A stretch of 64,000 nucleotides of DNA from Sclerotiophoma versabilis. Its lineage: Eukaryota; Ascomycota; Dothideomycetes; Pleosporales; Didymellaceae. The stretch covers positions 434,001 through 498,000 of the forward strand of contig JAAROD010000080.1 in assembly GCA_012274445.1 (NCBI GenBank). Reading direction: 5' to 3'. The position numbers and the translations under genes were made by a program. Numbering within the stretch: position 1 is the stretch's first letter; every line of letters starts with the position of its first letter. The notes beneath the pieces were generated by a model, which searched no databases, was not told where the DNA came from, and saw nothing but the letters and a program-made list of their open reading frames with translations. Shown here piece by piece: positions 22,242 to 34,800 of the stretch.

Positions 22242-24243
22242 TTACAAGCTGTTCGAAGGAGCGACCTGAGTCAGTTGTTCGTTAAGGGCTTTCTGATATT
22301 GAGTTCGTGCGGCATCAATGGCCCGTTTTAGGGGCTGCACGACATGAGCAACGGCGCTTGCACCACCCTTGACCGCCTCAGGGTTGAACTTCCTCTTCTT
22401 CCCAGTCTGCTGCAAGTACAGCTCATTGCGTCTCTGAGCCTCTTCGATAAGAGCAGCCCGCTCTGCTTCGGCAGCATTTGCAACGGCATTGATACGGTCC
22501 AAAGACCTGTCCAGGGTCTCGATGAGTTTCGCAACTTCGTTAGCGCGCTCGGAGTTGCCAGAGTGGTACACATCCCAGAAATAGTGTAAGAACTCTACAG
22601 TGGTGTTGTGTGTCATCGTCAGATTGTCAAGGATAGTATCCGAGATGCCCAGCTTCGCTGCTTGCTCGCTGTTCAAGACGCCCTTCGCAAAGGGGTACTC
22701 GTCCTCATGCATATGGCGCTTCTTGATAGCGGATATGATCTGTGCGGTCGCCGCAGCTCGCGCCAACCTACTGCCAACCTTCAGCTTCTTTGGGGCGCCA
22801 GTTTCGTCCTCGCTATCGCTGTCATCGTTGACAGCAATTTTCGAATGCAGATCGGTTCCGACTGTCCTGCTGTTTGTGTCGATGCTTGCAAAATCTTGCT
22901 GCAGTGTTGAGAGTACTTCCGTTGGGGTTCGCTTGGTGTAGGCCGCAGCACTGGTCGATGACTGCACGCTCTGTCCTGCAGAGAAGAAGCGGCTTTGGTC
23001 CTGAACTTTGAGAACAACTCTGTTGTCATCAGACACACGTTGTAAGTCTCTCAGCTGCAGCTCCTTGTATGTATCCTCGTCTTGACCAGCAGGGGTATGG
23101 TAGTTGTCCACCAGAGGTACCTCCTTCATCAGCTTTTCGCTCATGCGGTTCAGAACGCGGAGAATCGGCGCCTTCTCATTGCTTGAGGGGACCATGGTCC
23201 AGTCCTGACGATTACCTTTCTGCTGGCTGTGATTTTGCTCGTTGCCTTCGATGTTGATGAACATCGGTATACTGCCAACGAGCATCTGCTGCGCATCATC
23301 CGCATTCTCGTCATACTTCAAGTATTTATCGAGTCTCGTGTCCGTAACGTAGTCGTCGGGTATACGTTCGCCCTTCAATTTCTTGAAAAGTCGACTGTGG
23401 AAGAAGCGTTCCCAGAACTCGCCCTCGCTCAAAGGTGGTACTGTCTCATTGTATGCCGTCTTCACTATGGGATGCTGGCGAAACACGACCTCAATTTGTT
23501 CCTTAGTCAAGTTCAGCATCAGAGTGCCGTTGACGTTTTTCGACTTGATGACCGACAGAACGTTGTATAATCCCGTGGTCTGACTCTTCTCAGCGGCGTG
23601 GGATCGTAGCAAGTTCAAGCGTGTTGACCAGAATTGGTTGGAGAATTGTCCCATCGTGACAGATGCCGGCTTCTCGTTTAGAGCGCGGTCGAACCGCTGA
23701 CGCAAAACCGGACTGGAGTTTAGGAGTGACATCTGGAGTTCCAGGTCGCTGAGTAGCTTTGCATCAGCATACAGATCCTCATCTTGCTGTGCAGCTGCGG
23801 CGACTGTCTGGGCCATGGTTATGGCGCCGGATGCACCACCGCCATCGGCAGCAGAAGCAGCCGCCGGTGTCACAACCGGGGTTTCTTGTGCCTTTGCAGC
23901 CTCGATGCCCTTCTGCAGCAGGCCTCTGATCATCTGCTGGTCATCGCGGGCGACTGCTGAGGTAAACGTGAAGGTGTGGCTACCAGCTTGCGGCGAAGAG
24001 TCGATGACCACGACCTTGATAGAGGCTTTCGCGGCGGTGGCGGGCGTCTGCTGGAGATCTGAAGCAATGTGCTCAGCTTCCACTTTCTATGTACGATGCT
24101 GCCAACTTACTCCCAATGTCTGCTATGGCTATCGCCAGCGGCGGAAGCACTCCACCGGCAGCTTCCCATGACACCTTCTTGCCATCCGCCGATACGGAGA
24201 GTGTGCCATCCTTCTTCTTGTACTGGGCTGCAGCGCTGGACAT
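22242..24243 (-). CDS. tfb1: TFIIH subunit p62/Tfb1
   Basis: Two exons, 24243-24111 and 24058-22242, intron 24059-24110 (GTAAGT...CAG, 52 bp), 649 aa. The chosen start gives MSSAAAQYKKKDGTLSVSAD, the usual beginning of the Tfb1 PH-like domain. Splicing restores IADIGNLQQTPATAAK in that domain. Two BSD domains follow: one around QFSNQFWSTRLNLLRSHAAE (near residue 187) and one around EGEFWERFFHSRLFKKLKGE (near residue 256). The C-terminal third contains LEFLHYFWDVYHSG-like helical sequence and ends in a coiled region (AERAALIEEAQRRNELYLQQ). As part of core TFIIH the protein contacts activators and Rad repair proteins in transcription initiation and nucleotide excision repair. The length matches other fungal Tfb1 proteins. 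Confidence 0.92.
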
Positions 24244-25086
24244 GCTGGTGGACGAAGCCTGGTGCGGCGACTGCTGACGCGCCGCGGGAGTGCTTAATGA
24301 GGAATGACGCGCTAGCTCCACCAGACTCACGAAAGCACGTTACAAGCTCGGAACTTTGTCTCTGAGACTCTCAGCCCGACCGGGTTCTTTGGACAGTAAT
24401 ACACTCACTTGTTGGTATTTGTGTTGATATGTAAAGAAACGCGAGTCCTTTGAACGCAGGACTACCATGGTACTGTCGAGCGCATGCTTGCTTGCGCCAA
24501 ACCCGCACCAACATCAAATTCAAGGCAAAGCATATAACGCCAGCAGATATCAAAGACACTCGATATTTACCGTTCGAGTATTCGCATTCAAAACACAATC
24601 TCGACTCTTTGCGGATACTTTTCCGCCATGTGCAGCCTCGATGTTTTCAGGCGACGTCACAAGACGTGGGTTTTTACATAACGCCGCTGCTATTGGCTGG
24701 CCTCTTGAGGCTCTCGCGACCACACGGTGGCTGCCACAGGTGCACATCTGACGCTTCTTGCGCATGCTCGACACCGGAATGGAGGACCGAAGGGCGCTGC
24801 ATGCACGATACAGATGCACACTCTATCGTCTTGGCGCCAGTGACATGAGACGCAGCTGTGGATGCAGGTGTTTGAGGCATTTCTGGCATGCGGACTTCTG
24901 GAGGTTGTCGAGGTCCAAACAACGCTATTCGCAAAGGGCTTAGCCGGGATCCGCGTACGAGACAGACTCCGCTTGCTCCTTCCTGGTCTTCCGTTCCAGC
25001 AGCTGCTCAGAAGCTTTCCCTTCTGTCTCCGTCGTCCATTTGGATGTCACCCATCTAGTTCTCCTCACCTATCCTTTTGCTTCATC
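24244..25086. promoter_or_regulatory. Divergent promoter region of tfb1 and kgd1
   Basis: 843 bp between two head-to-head start codons, so it contains both promoters. No internal gene is supported; no specific factor site is claimed. Confidence 0.6.
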
Positions 25087-28000
25087 ATGTTGCGCACCAC
25101 GTTGCGCCAATGCTCCCGGCAGCTGCAGAGCTGTTCGGCCAAAGCAAGGCTCTCGACGATCGCCGCCTCGCCAGCTAGAACGAACGCCATCTCTTCCTGC
25201 CGGCGCCCGCTGGCAGTAGCCCAGCGTCGCCATTATGCCCTCGCCGCCGAGGACACGGACAAGGGCGTTGTACGTGGCCATACGCCACCAGATATGCAGT
25301 TTTCGAGAGCGCAGCTGACTATGACCGCATAGGACCCCAACGACAGTTTCTTGAGCGGCAACACAGCCAACTATGTCGACGAGATGTACATGCAGTGGAG
25401 GCGCGACCCCTCGAGTGTCCACGTCTCGTGGCAGGTCTACTTCCGCAACATGGAGTCTGGCGACATGCCCATCTCGCAAGCCTTCCAACCACCGCCCACC
25501 ATCGTCCCCTCCGCCAGCGCTGGAGTCTCCGATATTAGGCCTGGTCTCGGCATGGGCCCTGGCGAGGGTTCAGATGTCATGAATCACTTGAAGGTCCAGT
25601 TGCTGGTGCGCGCGTACCAGTCTCGAGGACACCACAAGGCGCGCATCGATCCCCTTGGCATCCGCACAGAGGCTGAGCAGTTCGGTTACAGCAAGCCCCG
25701 CGAGCTGGAGCTGTCTCACTACAACTTCACCGAGAAGGATCTTGACCAGGAGATTGAGCTTGGCCCTGGTATTCTGCCTCGCTTCAAGACAGAGAACCGC
25801 ACTAAGATGACCCTGCGCGATATCATCCAGGCTTGCGAGCGCCTCTACTGCGGCTCCTACGGTATTGAGTACATCCACATTCCTGACAGGGAGCAGTGCG
25901 ACTGGCTGCGAGAGCGCATCGAGGTGCCTCAGCCATTCAAGTACTCTGTCGACGAGAAGCGCCGCATCCTGGACCGTCTGATCTGGGGTACCAACTTCGA
26001 GGCTTTCTTGGCGACAAAGTACCCCAACGACAAGCGTTTCGGCCTCGAGGGTGGTGAGAGTCTGATTCCTGGTATGAAGGCTTTGATTGATCGCAGTGTC
26101 GACTACGGTGTCAAGGACATTGTCATCGGTATGCCCCATCGTGGACGTCTGAATGTCCTGTCCAACGTCGTTCGGAAGCCCAACGAATCCATCTTCAGCG
26201 AGTTTGCCGGTAGTGCTGAGCCCTCCGACGAGGGATCCGGTGACGTGAAATACCACTTGGGAATGAACTTTGAGCGTCCTACTCCTTCTGGCAAGCGCGT
26301 GCAGTTGTCTCTGGTCGCCAACCCGTCTCACTTGGAAGCCGAGGACCCAGTCGTACTTGGCAAGACCCGCGCCATTCTGCACTACAACAACGACGAGAAG
26401 GAGGCCCGCACTGCCATGGGCGTGCTGCTCCACGGTGATGCCGCCTTCGCCGGTCAGGGTATCGTGTACGAGACCATGGGATTCCACGCTCTTCCCAGCT
26501 ACCACACCGGAGGAACCATCCACATCATTGTCAACAACCAGATTGGTTTCACTACTGACCCTCGATTCTCCCGTTCCACTCCGTACTGCTCGGACATTGC
26601 CAAGGCTATCGATGCCCCCGTCTTCCACGTCAACGGTGATGATGTCGAGGCGATGAACTTTGTCTGCCAGCTTGCTGCCGATTTCCGTGCTGAGTTCAAG
26701 AAGGACGTAGTCATTGACATGGTCTGCTACCGTAAGCAGGGTCACAACGAAACTGATCAGCCCTTCTTCACCCAGCCTCTTATGTACAAGAAGATTTCGG
26801 AACAAAAGCCTACCCTCGACCTTTACATCAACAAGCTCTTGGAGGAAAAGACTTTTACCAAGGAGGACATTGATGAGCACAAGGCTTGGGTTTGGGGCAT
26901 GCTCGATGAGAGCTTCAACCGCAGCAAGGACTACCAGCCCACCGCCAAGGAGTGGTTGACATCTGCCTGGAACGGCTTCAAGTCGCCGAAGGAGCTCGCC
27001 ACTGAGGTTCTGCCCCATTTGCCCACCGCCGTTGAGCATTCAACGCTGAAGCACATTGCCGAAAAGATTGGCAACGCTCCTGAGGGCTTCAATGTTCACA
27101 AGAACCTCAAGCGTATCTTGGCTGGTCGTACCAAGACCGTCGAAGACGGCAAGAACATCGACATGGCCACCGCGGAAGCATTGGCCTTTGGATCCCTGTG
27201 TATGGAAGGTCACCACGTCCGCGTGTCTGGTCAGGATGTTGAGCGTGGCACCTTCTCCCAGCGTCACGCCGTTCTCCACGACCAGGAGAATGAGAAGACA
27301 TACACCCCCCTGCAGCACCTCAGCGATGACCAAGAAACCTTCACTGTTTGCAACTCCTCGCTCAGCGAGTACGGAGTGTAAGTTGATTTCCAGGATGAAG
27401 CCTCTTTCTCTACTAACAGTCACTAGTCTTGGATTTGAGTATGGCTACTCACTTTCTTCGCCCAATGCGCTCGTTATGTGGGAAGCCCAATTTGGTGACT
27501 TTGCCAACACTGCCCAAGTCATCATTGATCAGTTCGTCGCCTCAGCTGAAGTCAAGTGGCTTCAGCGTTCCGGCCTTGTCCTGAGCTTGCCCCACGGTTA
27601 CGACGGTCAAGGCCCTGAGCACTCCTCTGGTCGTATGGAGCGTTACCTGCAGCTTGTCAACGAAGACCCTCGCATCTTCCCCGCGCCCGAGAAGCTTGAG
27701 CGCCAGCACCAGGACTGCAACATACAGATCGCCTACTGCACGAAGCCTTCCAACTACTTCCATCTGCTTCGTCGCCAGATGAACCGCCAGTTCCGCAAGC
27801 CTCTCATTCTCTTCTTCTCGAAGTCGCTGCTCCGTCACCCAATGGCTCGCTCCAGCATCGAGGAGTTCACCGGTGATTCGCATTTCGAGTGGGTCATCAA
27901 GGACCCTGCTCACGAGTCTGGTGAGATCGGCACGAACGAGGAGATTAAGCGCGTTATACTCTGCACAGGTCAAGTCTACACTGCCCTTGTTAATGAGCGC

Positions 28001-28342
28001 AAGGCTCGTGGCCTCACAGATGTTGCCATCACCCGCATCGAGCAGCTGAACCCCTTCCCATGGGAACTGCTGAAGGAAAACCTTGACTCGTACCCCAACG
28101 CTCAGAACATCATCTGGGCGCAGGAAGAGCCCCTTAACGCTGGTGCTTGGAGTTTCACACAACCCAGGATTGAGACCCTGTTGAACCAGACAGAACATCA
28201 CAACAGGCGCCACGTCATGTACGCTGGTCGCAACCCCAGTGCTTCCGTCGCTACTGGTCTGAAGGCTTCCCACAAGAAAGAGGAGAAGGACCTGTTGGAG
28301 ATGGCATTCACTGTGAAGCAGGACAAGCTGAAGGGCGAGTAG
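25087..28342 (+). CDS. kgd1: 2-oxoglutarate dehydrogenase E1 component, mitochondrial
   Basis: Exons 25087-25269, 25333-27377 and 27427-28342; introns 63 and 49 bp (GTACGT and GTAAGT donors); 1047 aa, close to yeast Kgd1. It is the thiamine-diphosphate-dependent, rate-setting E1 of the TCA-cycle 2-oxoglutarate dehydrogenase complex in the mitochondrial matrix. A Ser/Arg-rich presequence of about 50 residues (MLRTTLRQCSRQLQ) is followed by DPNDSFLSGNTANYVDEMYM, where intron 1 was removed. Key blocks: MPHRGRLNVLSNVVRKP (about residue 326), GDAAFAGQG (about 430), NNQIGFTTDPRFSRST (about 462), the ThDP/Mg motif region NGDDVEAMNFVCQLAADFR (about 495), and the transketolase-like pyrimidine domain with EYGVLGFEYGYSL spanning intron 2. 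All key family residues that I can check are intact. Confidence 0.97.
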
Positions 28343-29520
28343 AGTAAGGTGGTGCGGATGATTTCTCTATGTTTTCAATAGTCTGCCCGAGTTTGCTTGC
28401 ATTGTTTTATCCCCCATTTCTGCGACGGTCACCTTTGAGAGCGTCATGAAGCTTGTTGAAGGGTTGGGTAGGGACTCTTCCTGTACATTTGCATAGCTAT
28501 GAGTGTATGTGTAGGAATGTACAAAAATCGGATTTCTGTGTTGATTGATTCTTATCATTTAATTGCCTTATCCCACGCCGCTTTGATGCATCGTGATACT
28601 CATTGCACGGACATTTTGCTCGGTGCGAGGTATGCCGAACAGTCAGAAGCGGTCTGGATAAATTATCCAGCATTGTGAGCCATGTTTAAGCCTCGAATTT
28701 GCGGGATATTGGTCTGGCCAGAGATCCTCCGTTCCCGCACGACAGGTGAACATGCAGGACTGATTCAGGTACGCGTGATGCGTTGAAGGCTGAAGGCTCT
28801 CAAACTGCCAGAAACGCCAAACATTTTATCGTAGGATATCTGAGAGGTATCTGAAAAGACCATTGTACTGCTTTGAAGCCTTGACCACCTCAGAATTCTA
28901 CATGAACACCAAAACTCTATTAATTATGATCATGAGGCTGATGCGGACGACCTCGCGCGTGAATTTATATCCGCGGGTCGGAAGATCCCGGGCAGACGTC
29001 AGCTGGAGAAAGTGTGGCAAGTGCCCCGCAACAGCCCTCCACTCGGTATCCGCACTTGCATCATCGTCAAAGCGCCCATGGTGCCGCCGCAAAGCGCATC
29101 GATATCGGCGCTCGCGCGACGATGCGGTGTTTCTCACGGCAAAGTGCCATCAATCAGCTTCCGAGCTCTCTGCGAGTTTCTCCGCCACAATTGAGGCACC
29201 TCTAGAGCTCCAATGGCTGAGATATCGTGAGCTTGTGACTTGCCGAGGGCAGTTGTCTACGGCTGTCCAACCAATCTCCATCCCAAACAAATACCGACCT
29301 GTCTCCGCATGCCCGGCTCTACCCACTTGGACCCAGACATCTGACTTCATAATAACTGTTGGCGCCTTCCCCACGCGTCGATGATCGTGAACTCCCCTGA
29401 CTTTTCAGCTTCAACCTTCTTCCTATTTCTTCTTCCTTCACACTCTCAGATACCCCTTTCCTCTCTCACATCACCCCCGGAATATCTAATATTCGCAAAA
29501 TAAAGACGACAAAAGACACC
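28343..29520. other. Intergenic between kgd1 and fbp1
   Basis: Contains the kgd1 3' UTR and fbp1 promoter. The last ~120 bp before the fbp1 ATG are pyrimidine-rich. No gene is seen. Confidence 0.5.
29398..29470 (+). promoter_or_regulatory. Pyrimidine-rich core promoter tract of fbp1
   Basis: A CT-rich stretch lies about 50-120 bp before the ATG, a common feature near transcription starts of strongly expressed filamentous-fungal genes. The role here is inferred from composition only. Confidence 0.4.
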
Positions 29521-30728
29521 ATGGCGACCAACGGAAACGGCCAGCAGCAGAACAAGCAGGAGGCGATCAACACGGACATCATCACCCTAACACGCTTCCT
29601 CACAGAAGAGCAGTCAAAACACAAGGAAGCTACCGGTGACTTCACGTGAGCTCAAAGTCCCCACACGCGAAGACATGAGCTAAACGCGATACTAGACTTC
29701 TTTGCCATGCCCTTCAATTTGCGTTCAAGAGCATTGCTTACTACATTCGAAGAGCTACATTAGTCAACGTATGCTACATTCTGGTATTTGTCTACGACAA
29801 GAACTGACTGTGATAGTTAACTGGGTTGGCTGGTCAATCGAATGCCACTGGTGACGACCAGAAGAAGCTTGACGTAATTGGCGATGAGCTGTTCATCTCC
29901 GCCATGCGCTCCTGTGGTCGTGTGCGCGTTCTTGTCTCTGAGGAGCAAGAGGAGTTGATCACGTTCGACGAGTTCCCCACCGCTCGCTATGCCGTGGCCT
30001 GCGATCCCATCGACGGCTCCTCCAATCTCGACGCCGGAGTTTCCGTCGGTACCATCTTCGCAGTATACAAGCTGGCTGAAGGCGCCAAGGGTACAAAAGA
30101 GGACCTCTTGAAGCCCGGCACAGAGATGGTTGCCTCAGGTTTCACCATGTACGGTGCCTCAGCACAGCTCGTCATCACAATGAAGGGCGGTAACGTCAAC
30201 GGTTTCACACTCGACACAGCGTTCGGCGAGTTTATCCTCACACATCCCGACATGCAGATCCCGAAGAAGCGCGCAATTTACTCGGTCAACGAGGGCAACT
30301 CGCTGTACTGGGATGAGCCCGTAAAAGAGTACATCAACAGCCTGAAGTACCCACAAGAAGAGGGCGGCAAGCCATATAGCGCGCGTTACATTGGTTCCAT
30401 GGTAGCTGATGCGTACCGAACCCTGTTGTACGGCGGTATTTTCGCGTACCCGGCAGACAAGAAGAGCCCCAAGGGTAAGCTGCGTATCTTGTACGAATGC
30501 GCACCCATGGCCATGGTCTTCGAGAACGGTAAGTCATTCCTTCGAAAACACCTCATAATAGAATCGTTGCTGACGTGTCGTGCAGCTGGCGGCAAGGCTG
30601 TGAACAGCAAGATGGAGCGCATGCTCGAAGTTGTGCCCGAGCACATCCACGACCGATCGGGCATCTTTATGGGCTCGGAACAGGAGGTACAGAAGGTCAT
30701 CGACGTACACAATAAGCACCAAAAATAA
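29521..30728 (+). CDS. fbp1: Fructose-1,6-bisphosphatase
   Basis: Exons 29521-29645, 29696-29768, 29817-30528 and 30586-30728 (introns 50, 48 and 57 bp); 350 aa, the usual size. It hydrolyses fructose-1,6-bisphosphate to fructose-6-phosphate, the committed cytosolic step of gluconeogenesis. The N-terminus reads TDIITLTRFLTEEQ; spliced exon 2 restores LLCHALQFAFKSIAYYIRRA. The metal/phosphate motif DPIDGSSNLD is at about residues 129-138; VASGFTMYGASAQLV, YIGSMVADAYRTLLYGGIFA and ECAPMAMVFENAGGKA follow. The last intron (GTAAGT...CAG, 30529-30585) has a length divisible by three and no stop. An unspliced reading therefore stays open, but conservation of ENAGGKA shows it must be removed. Catabolite repression is expected from the family; I claim no specific site. 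Confidence 0.97.
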
Positions 30729-31819
30729 GCATGTTGGGGAATTGTTTGGTACAAAGCGTTGGGCCGGCAGATACCTAGTAAGCTATAATTGAAGACATTA
30801 CGAATTGCATACTGTTCCAGTCTCCTAGTGGGTCTCTACGTCGATGTTCGGCCGACAGCAAGAGTGTGGTTGTGTTGGTGGCTTCTGTGTATCCCTCCGC
30901 TCGATGAGCCTCAAGACTCCATGATGGTGGATGTGGTAACTGTCGCAACTCAGTCTTAGAGAATCTTTACCTAGAAGACAGCCTTGTTCGGAGAGGCCAA
31001 CATTGAAATGAAGTCTCAGCTAATTCTGACAAACCAACAAAACTTCTGATCGCCCGCTTACAACACCGGAATTATTACCATCGGAGACAGAGACCAATGC
31101 CTCTGAAGCCACGGCTTCGCAGGAGAATTATTCTGGTCATGCATGTGATGTAGGATGTGGGATGTGGGATGTGATTTCAAGCTGCATGAGAGATGCCGTG
31201 CTATATTTAGCGTGCATCTGCAGTTTGCCGAACGTTGCCAGCAGAATGCTCAACCGTTCAATTACACTCACTTCGCAAGACAGCATAGCCATGCAAACTT
31301 GGGAACAATCACAGATCTGTGTGTTTATTAAATGTTTGCACCTACATCGCAGCCGTGGTATCGATAAGACAGAGCCTCTGTACCACGTTAGTGAACTGGC
31401 ATGATCCCACTTCGGTCTTTACATAGCCGCCCGGGCCAGGGTCACTGATTGAGCTGCACCTCCCATTCGCTCAAATGTCAATAAGCTTCACGCTAAGACT
31501 GCCAACCCTCTCTCCTCAACGCCCGGATCTTCTCTCGTACTGGGCAAACGGAGCGAATAGGACGGCCAGCGCTCGCTATGCCCATCACCATGCGGCCCTC
31601 TCTTCCTTCCGATGGCCACAGCATGCCCAGTCTTGCCGGGGTGCAGCCGTTTCCTGTGCATATGGCTTGTGTGTGAGGTGACAAACACGGCTCTACAAGC
31701 CCCTAACACGGTGAACGAACGGTCTCAGAACCCCGGGTAGGATTCGTCTTGCAGCACGCTGGAGCCGCTGGAGGCTTTGGGGCGTTCAGGCCCTCGTGCA
31801 CACTCGAACGGTGTGCAGC
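30729..31819. other. Intergenic, no gene seen
   Basis: fbp1 3' region and promoter of the next gene. A short GGATGTG direct repeat occurs at about 31150-31175. No protein-like frame. Confidence 0.45.
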
Positions 31820-34800
31820 ATGTCTTCACACCACTATTCCGCGGTGCCTCCTCCTCCACCTCCACATCCAGCGAACGCGCCTGGACACGGGCAGGCCGTC
31901 TCCCCTGGCCGTCCTGCCGCCGTGCGACCAGGCATCATCACGCAAGGCACTGCTTTTGCGCAGACCCATGGCAATCTGCAGACTCCGGCGAGCGCAACCT
32001 CTTTAAGCCCGTTCTCCCCGTTTGTGAACAATTCATCCTCGCCGTATGCACCTTCGCCCGTAGCTAGCTCGCCAATGGCTGCGCCATACAACCCCCAACA
32101 ATGGAGAGGGAACGGGAGAGCAGGCGTGCAGTATGCGCCTCAACAGACGCAGATGGCAATCAACCCAGTACGGGCACAGGACCTCTCTGGTCATGAAGAG
32201 GCCATGCCCTCTCCACCACCACCGTACACGCCCGCCCACGCCCAGAGCCAAAACATATCGCAGGCATTGAGCTCTTCTCCAGGACACGCTTTCCCCCAGA
32301 ATCACCCTCCTCCGCCTCCTATACCCCAAACCAGCACGCCTTCATCCGCACGCGCAGCCCGAAGCTTCCACAATCGCCCTGTCTCGATAGCCATACCGTC
32401 TGGTTTGGCTGCTACGCCAGTACACACTCAGTTTGCGCCTCCACCTGTAGGGCCAGGTAGAGAGAGGTCTTCGTCTCGTGGGTTGTCCAACAAGTTCAGT
32501 CTCTCGAACTTCCGGAACAGAAACAATGACCACAGTCCTGCACCGACTGCTATCGAGTCGCTGCACATGAGCACGCATGACGCGCTTCAGCGAGGCGACC
32601 CTGGGTCATCCTCGCAACGCAACTTCGCTCAGTATACTCCAAGTCCATTAGATCGACGGTATGTTCCTGATGCACAGTCGCCCATAAGACCACCGAACGC
32701 ACGAAGAGCTGCCTCTGCAGGCGTGCTTGGTCATGGCACAGAAACTAGAACGCCTATCGATGAGACGCCGCCCAATCTTCAGTCAAGCTGGGGATCAGGC
32801 ATGCCGTTGCCTCCTCCGCCGCCTGGCCCTCCACCAAGCGGTTCGAGGTCACAAAGTGTTGGGCCTGGGTATGACTTGGACCGTTCATCAACTTATCCCT
32901 CAGCTCCTCCAACGCGCAGACCCGGGCGGACCACTCTGGGGCCAATCCCACCAACGCCTATGGGATGGGAAGACGAGTCAGCTTCAGTCCCAGCCCCTCC
33001 TCCCCTACCACCACCACCTCAGGCGAGATCACCAGCATCTCACGGCCTGCACGTAGATGCCAACTTGCAAGCTAGCCGCCATCACGAGTATGTTGCGCCG
33101 CCTCCAGAAACAGAGAGTGAGTCAACAGTGTCCGGACCCTCGATAAATTCTCACTCGGGTTCGGGCAGCACGCTCTCACGACCTAGACGTGAAGGCAGTG
33201 CTCGAGGCAGTATCCGTGAACGTAGGGAAGAAAGCCGTGCTACACGTGAGCGGCGCACCGAACCGAGCAACAACCCCTGGGCACACGACCTTGAAGTGTC
33301 AACAGCAAAGGCGAACTTGGATCTGGCTTCACCCGAGGGCGGGTTATCACGACGAGGGGCAATTACGAGAAACACGCCACGAAGTGGAGGGGCGTTGCGA
33401 TCGCCAAGAAGCGCGCATTTATATGACGATCCAGGATCCGTCAACTCTACACCACGAATTGTTACTGGCCCACGGGCTGTGTCTGGCGCTGTACCTACAC
33501 CTCCTTTCTCGCCAGGTACGGAACATCTCTCCCAGAAAACCCCATCAGCCTTCCCTGCCAAAGCTCTTCCTACGCCTCCACCCCATTCAGCTGAAGATGA
33601 GAGAGGTCTGACAACTCCATCAGGGGTCGCCATCCGCTCAGTATCGCAAGCATCAATGCACTCCGTTTCGACACCGCACGACGCGTCACTTCATACACCA
33701 AAACCGACAGATGGAGATGCTTTTGCCCAAGCATCAATTGAGCGGCACCGTGCCTTCATTGAGAAAGAGATGCGTGCTGAGAACGACGAGGAACGATTGG
33801 AGCTCTTTGCTGAGTTTATTGTTACGGAATCGAGGTTTCGACGAGATCGCTACTCGAGTGCTTTCGACGCCATTGGGGCGGGCGACGTCATGGACCTGAC
33901 GAGGGACTTGTGGCGTTCGAACAAAACATCTGGGCGAAGAGCCATCACTCCAAATGCGCAGGTCACTCCTTTGCCAAGAAGCAAGCGCTCTGGATCTGTG
34001 TCAGGCGAATCACTTGACACGAGGCCTTCCGATTCCATACCCACAACTGCTGCAAGCCCAGCGTCTTCTCGAGGACCATTCACGCCGCAAACCGAGCCTG
34101 CATCGCCCTCGAGCGCATCAAGCCAGCGTGCTCGTGATGTCTCTTGGAGTAACAACTATCATCCTTCACTATCGCCAATCCCTAGCATGGCTATGAGCAC
34201 GATACCAGATGAGGAAGATTCGAGAGGGCGTTCTGCAAGCCGTTGGTGGGAGAGTGATGATGGGTCGCAGGGCGTCGGTGGCAGGCGGCTGGAGAGAACT
34301 AAGCGGGAATCGAAGTATATGGGTTTGGTCATGGAGACACAGGAGAGTTTCCACCAGGACGGACAGAACCAACCTACGCCCAAGCACTACCGCGCAAGCT
34401 CTAGTAGCAGACCGGTCGCGTATGGACCAGACGAGTACCCACCAGAGAAGGTTGGCTTGCATGACGGCAAAGGGAAGCAACCGGCATCATACGACTTCCC
34501 TACCCCAACCCCACCGGCAGTTGACTCCCACAAGCTCGATGTGTCTAGGCTTGTCACGCTACCGCCACCATACCCGCGTCATCACCCTGCTGTCAACAAC
34601 AACCATCCGGATCTGGCGTCAATCCGTAGCAGCCTACGGACGTTGACTGATCTCAATGATGTGAAAACGACCAAGGCCAATTTCGAAATAAAAATAGAGG
34701 CGCGAAAGGAATCAGAGAACGCATCGCTAAACGATCGACGAGCGCAAGTCCGGTACAACATCCAAGAGAATCTGCGGAATGGGCAAATGAGCTTCCAGGA

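Noticed and set aside
25570..27039. 489-codon minus-strand frame across kgd1
   Set aside because: Shadow of a highly conserved coding exon with strong codon bias; no independent protein features.
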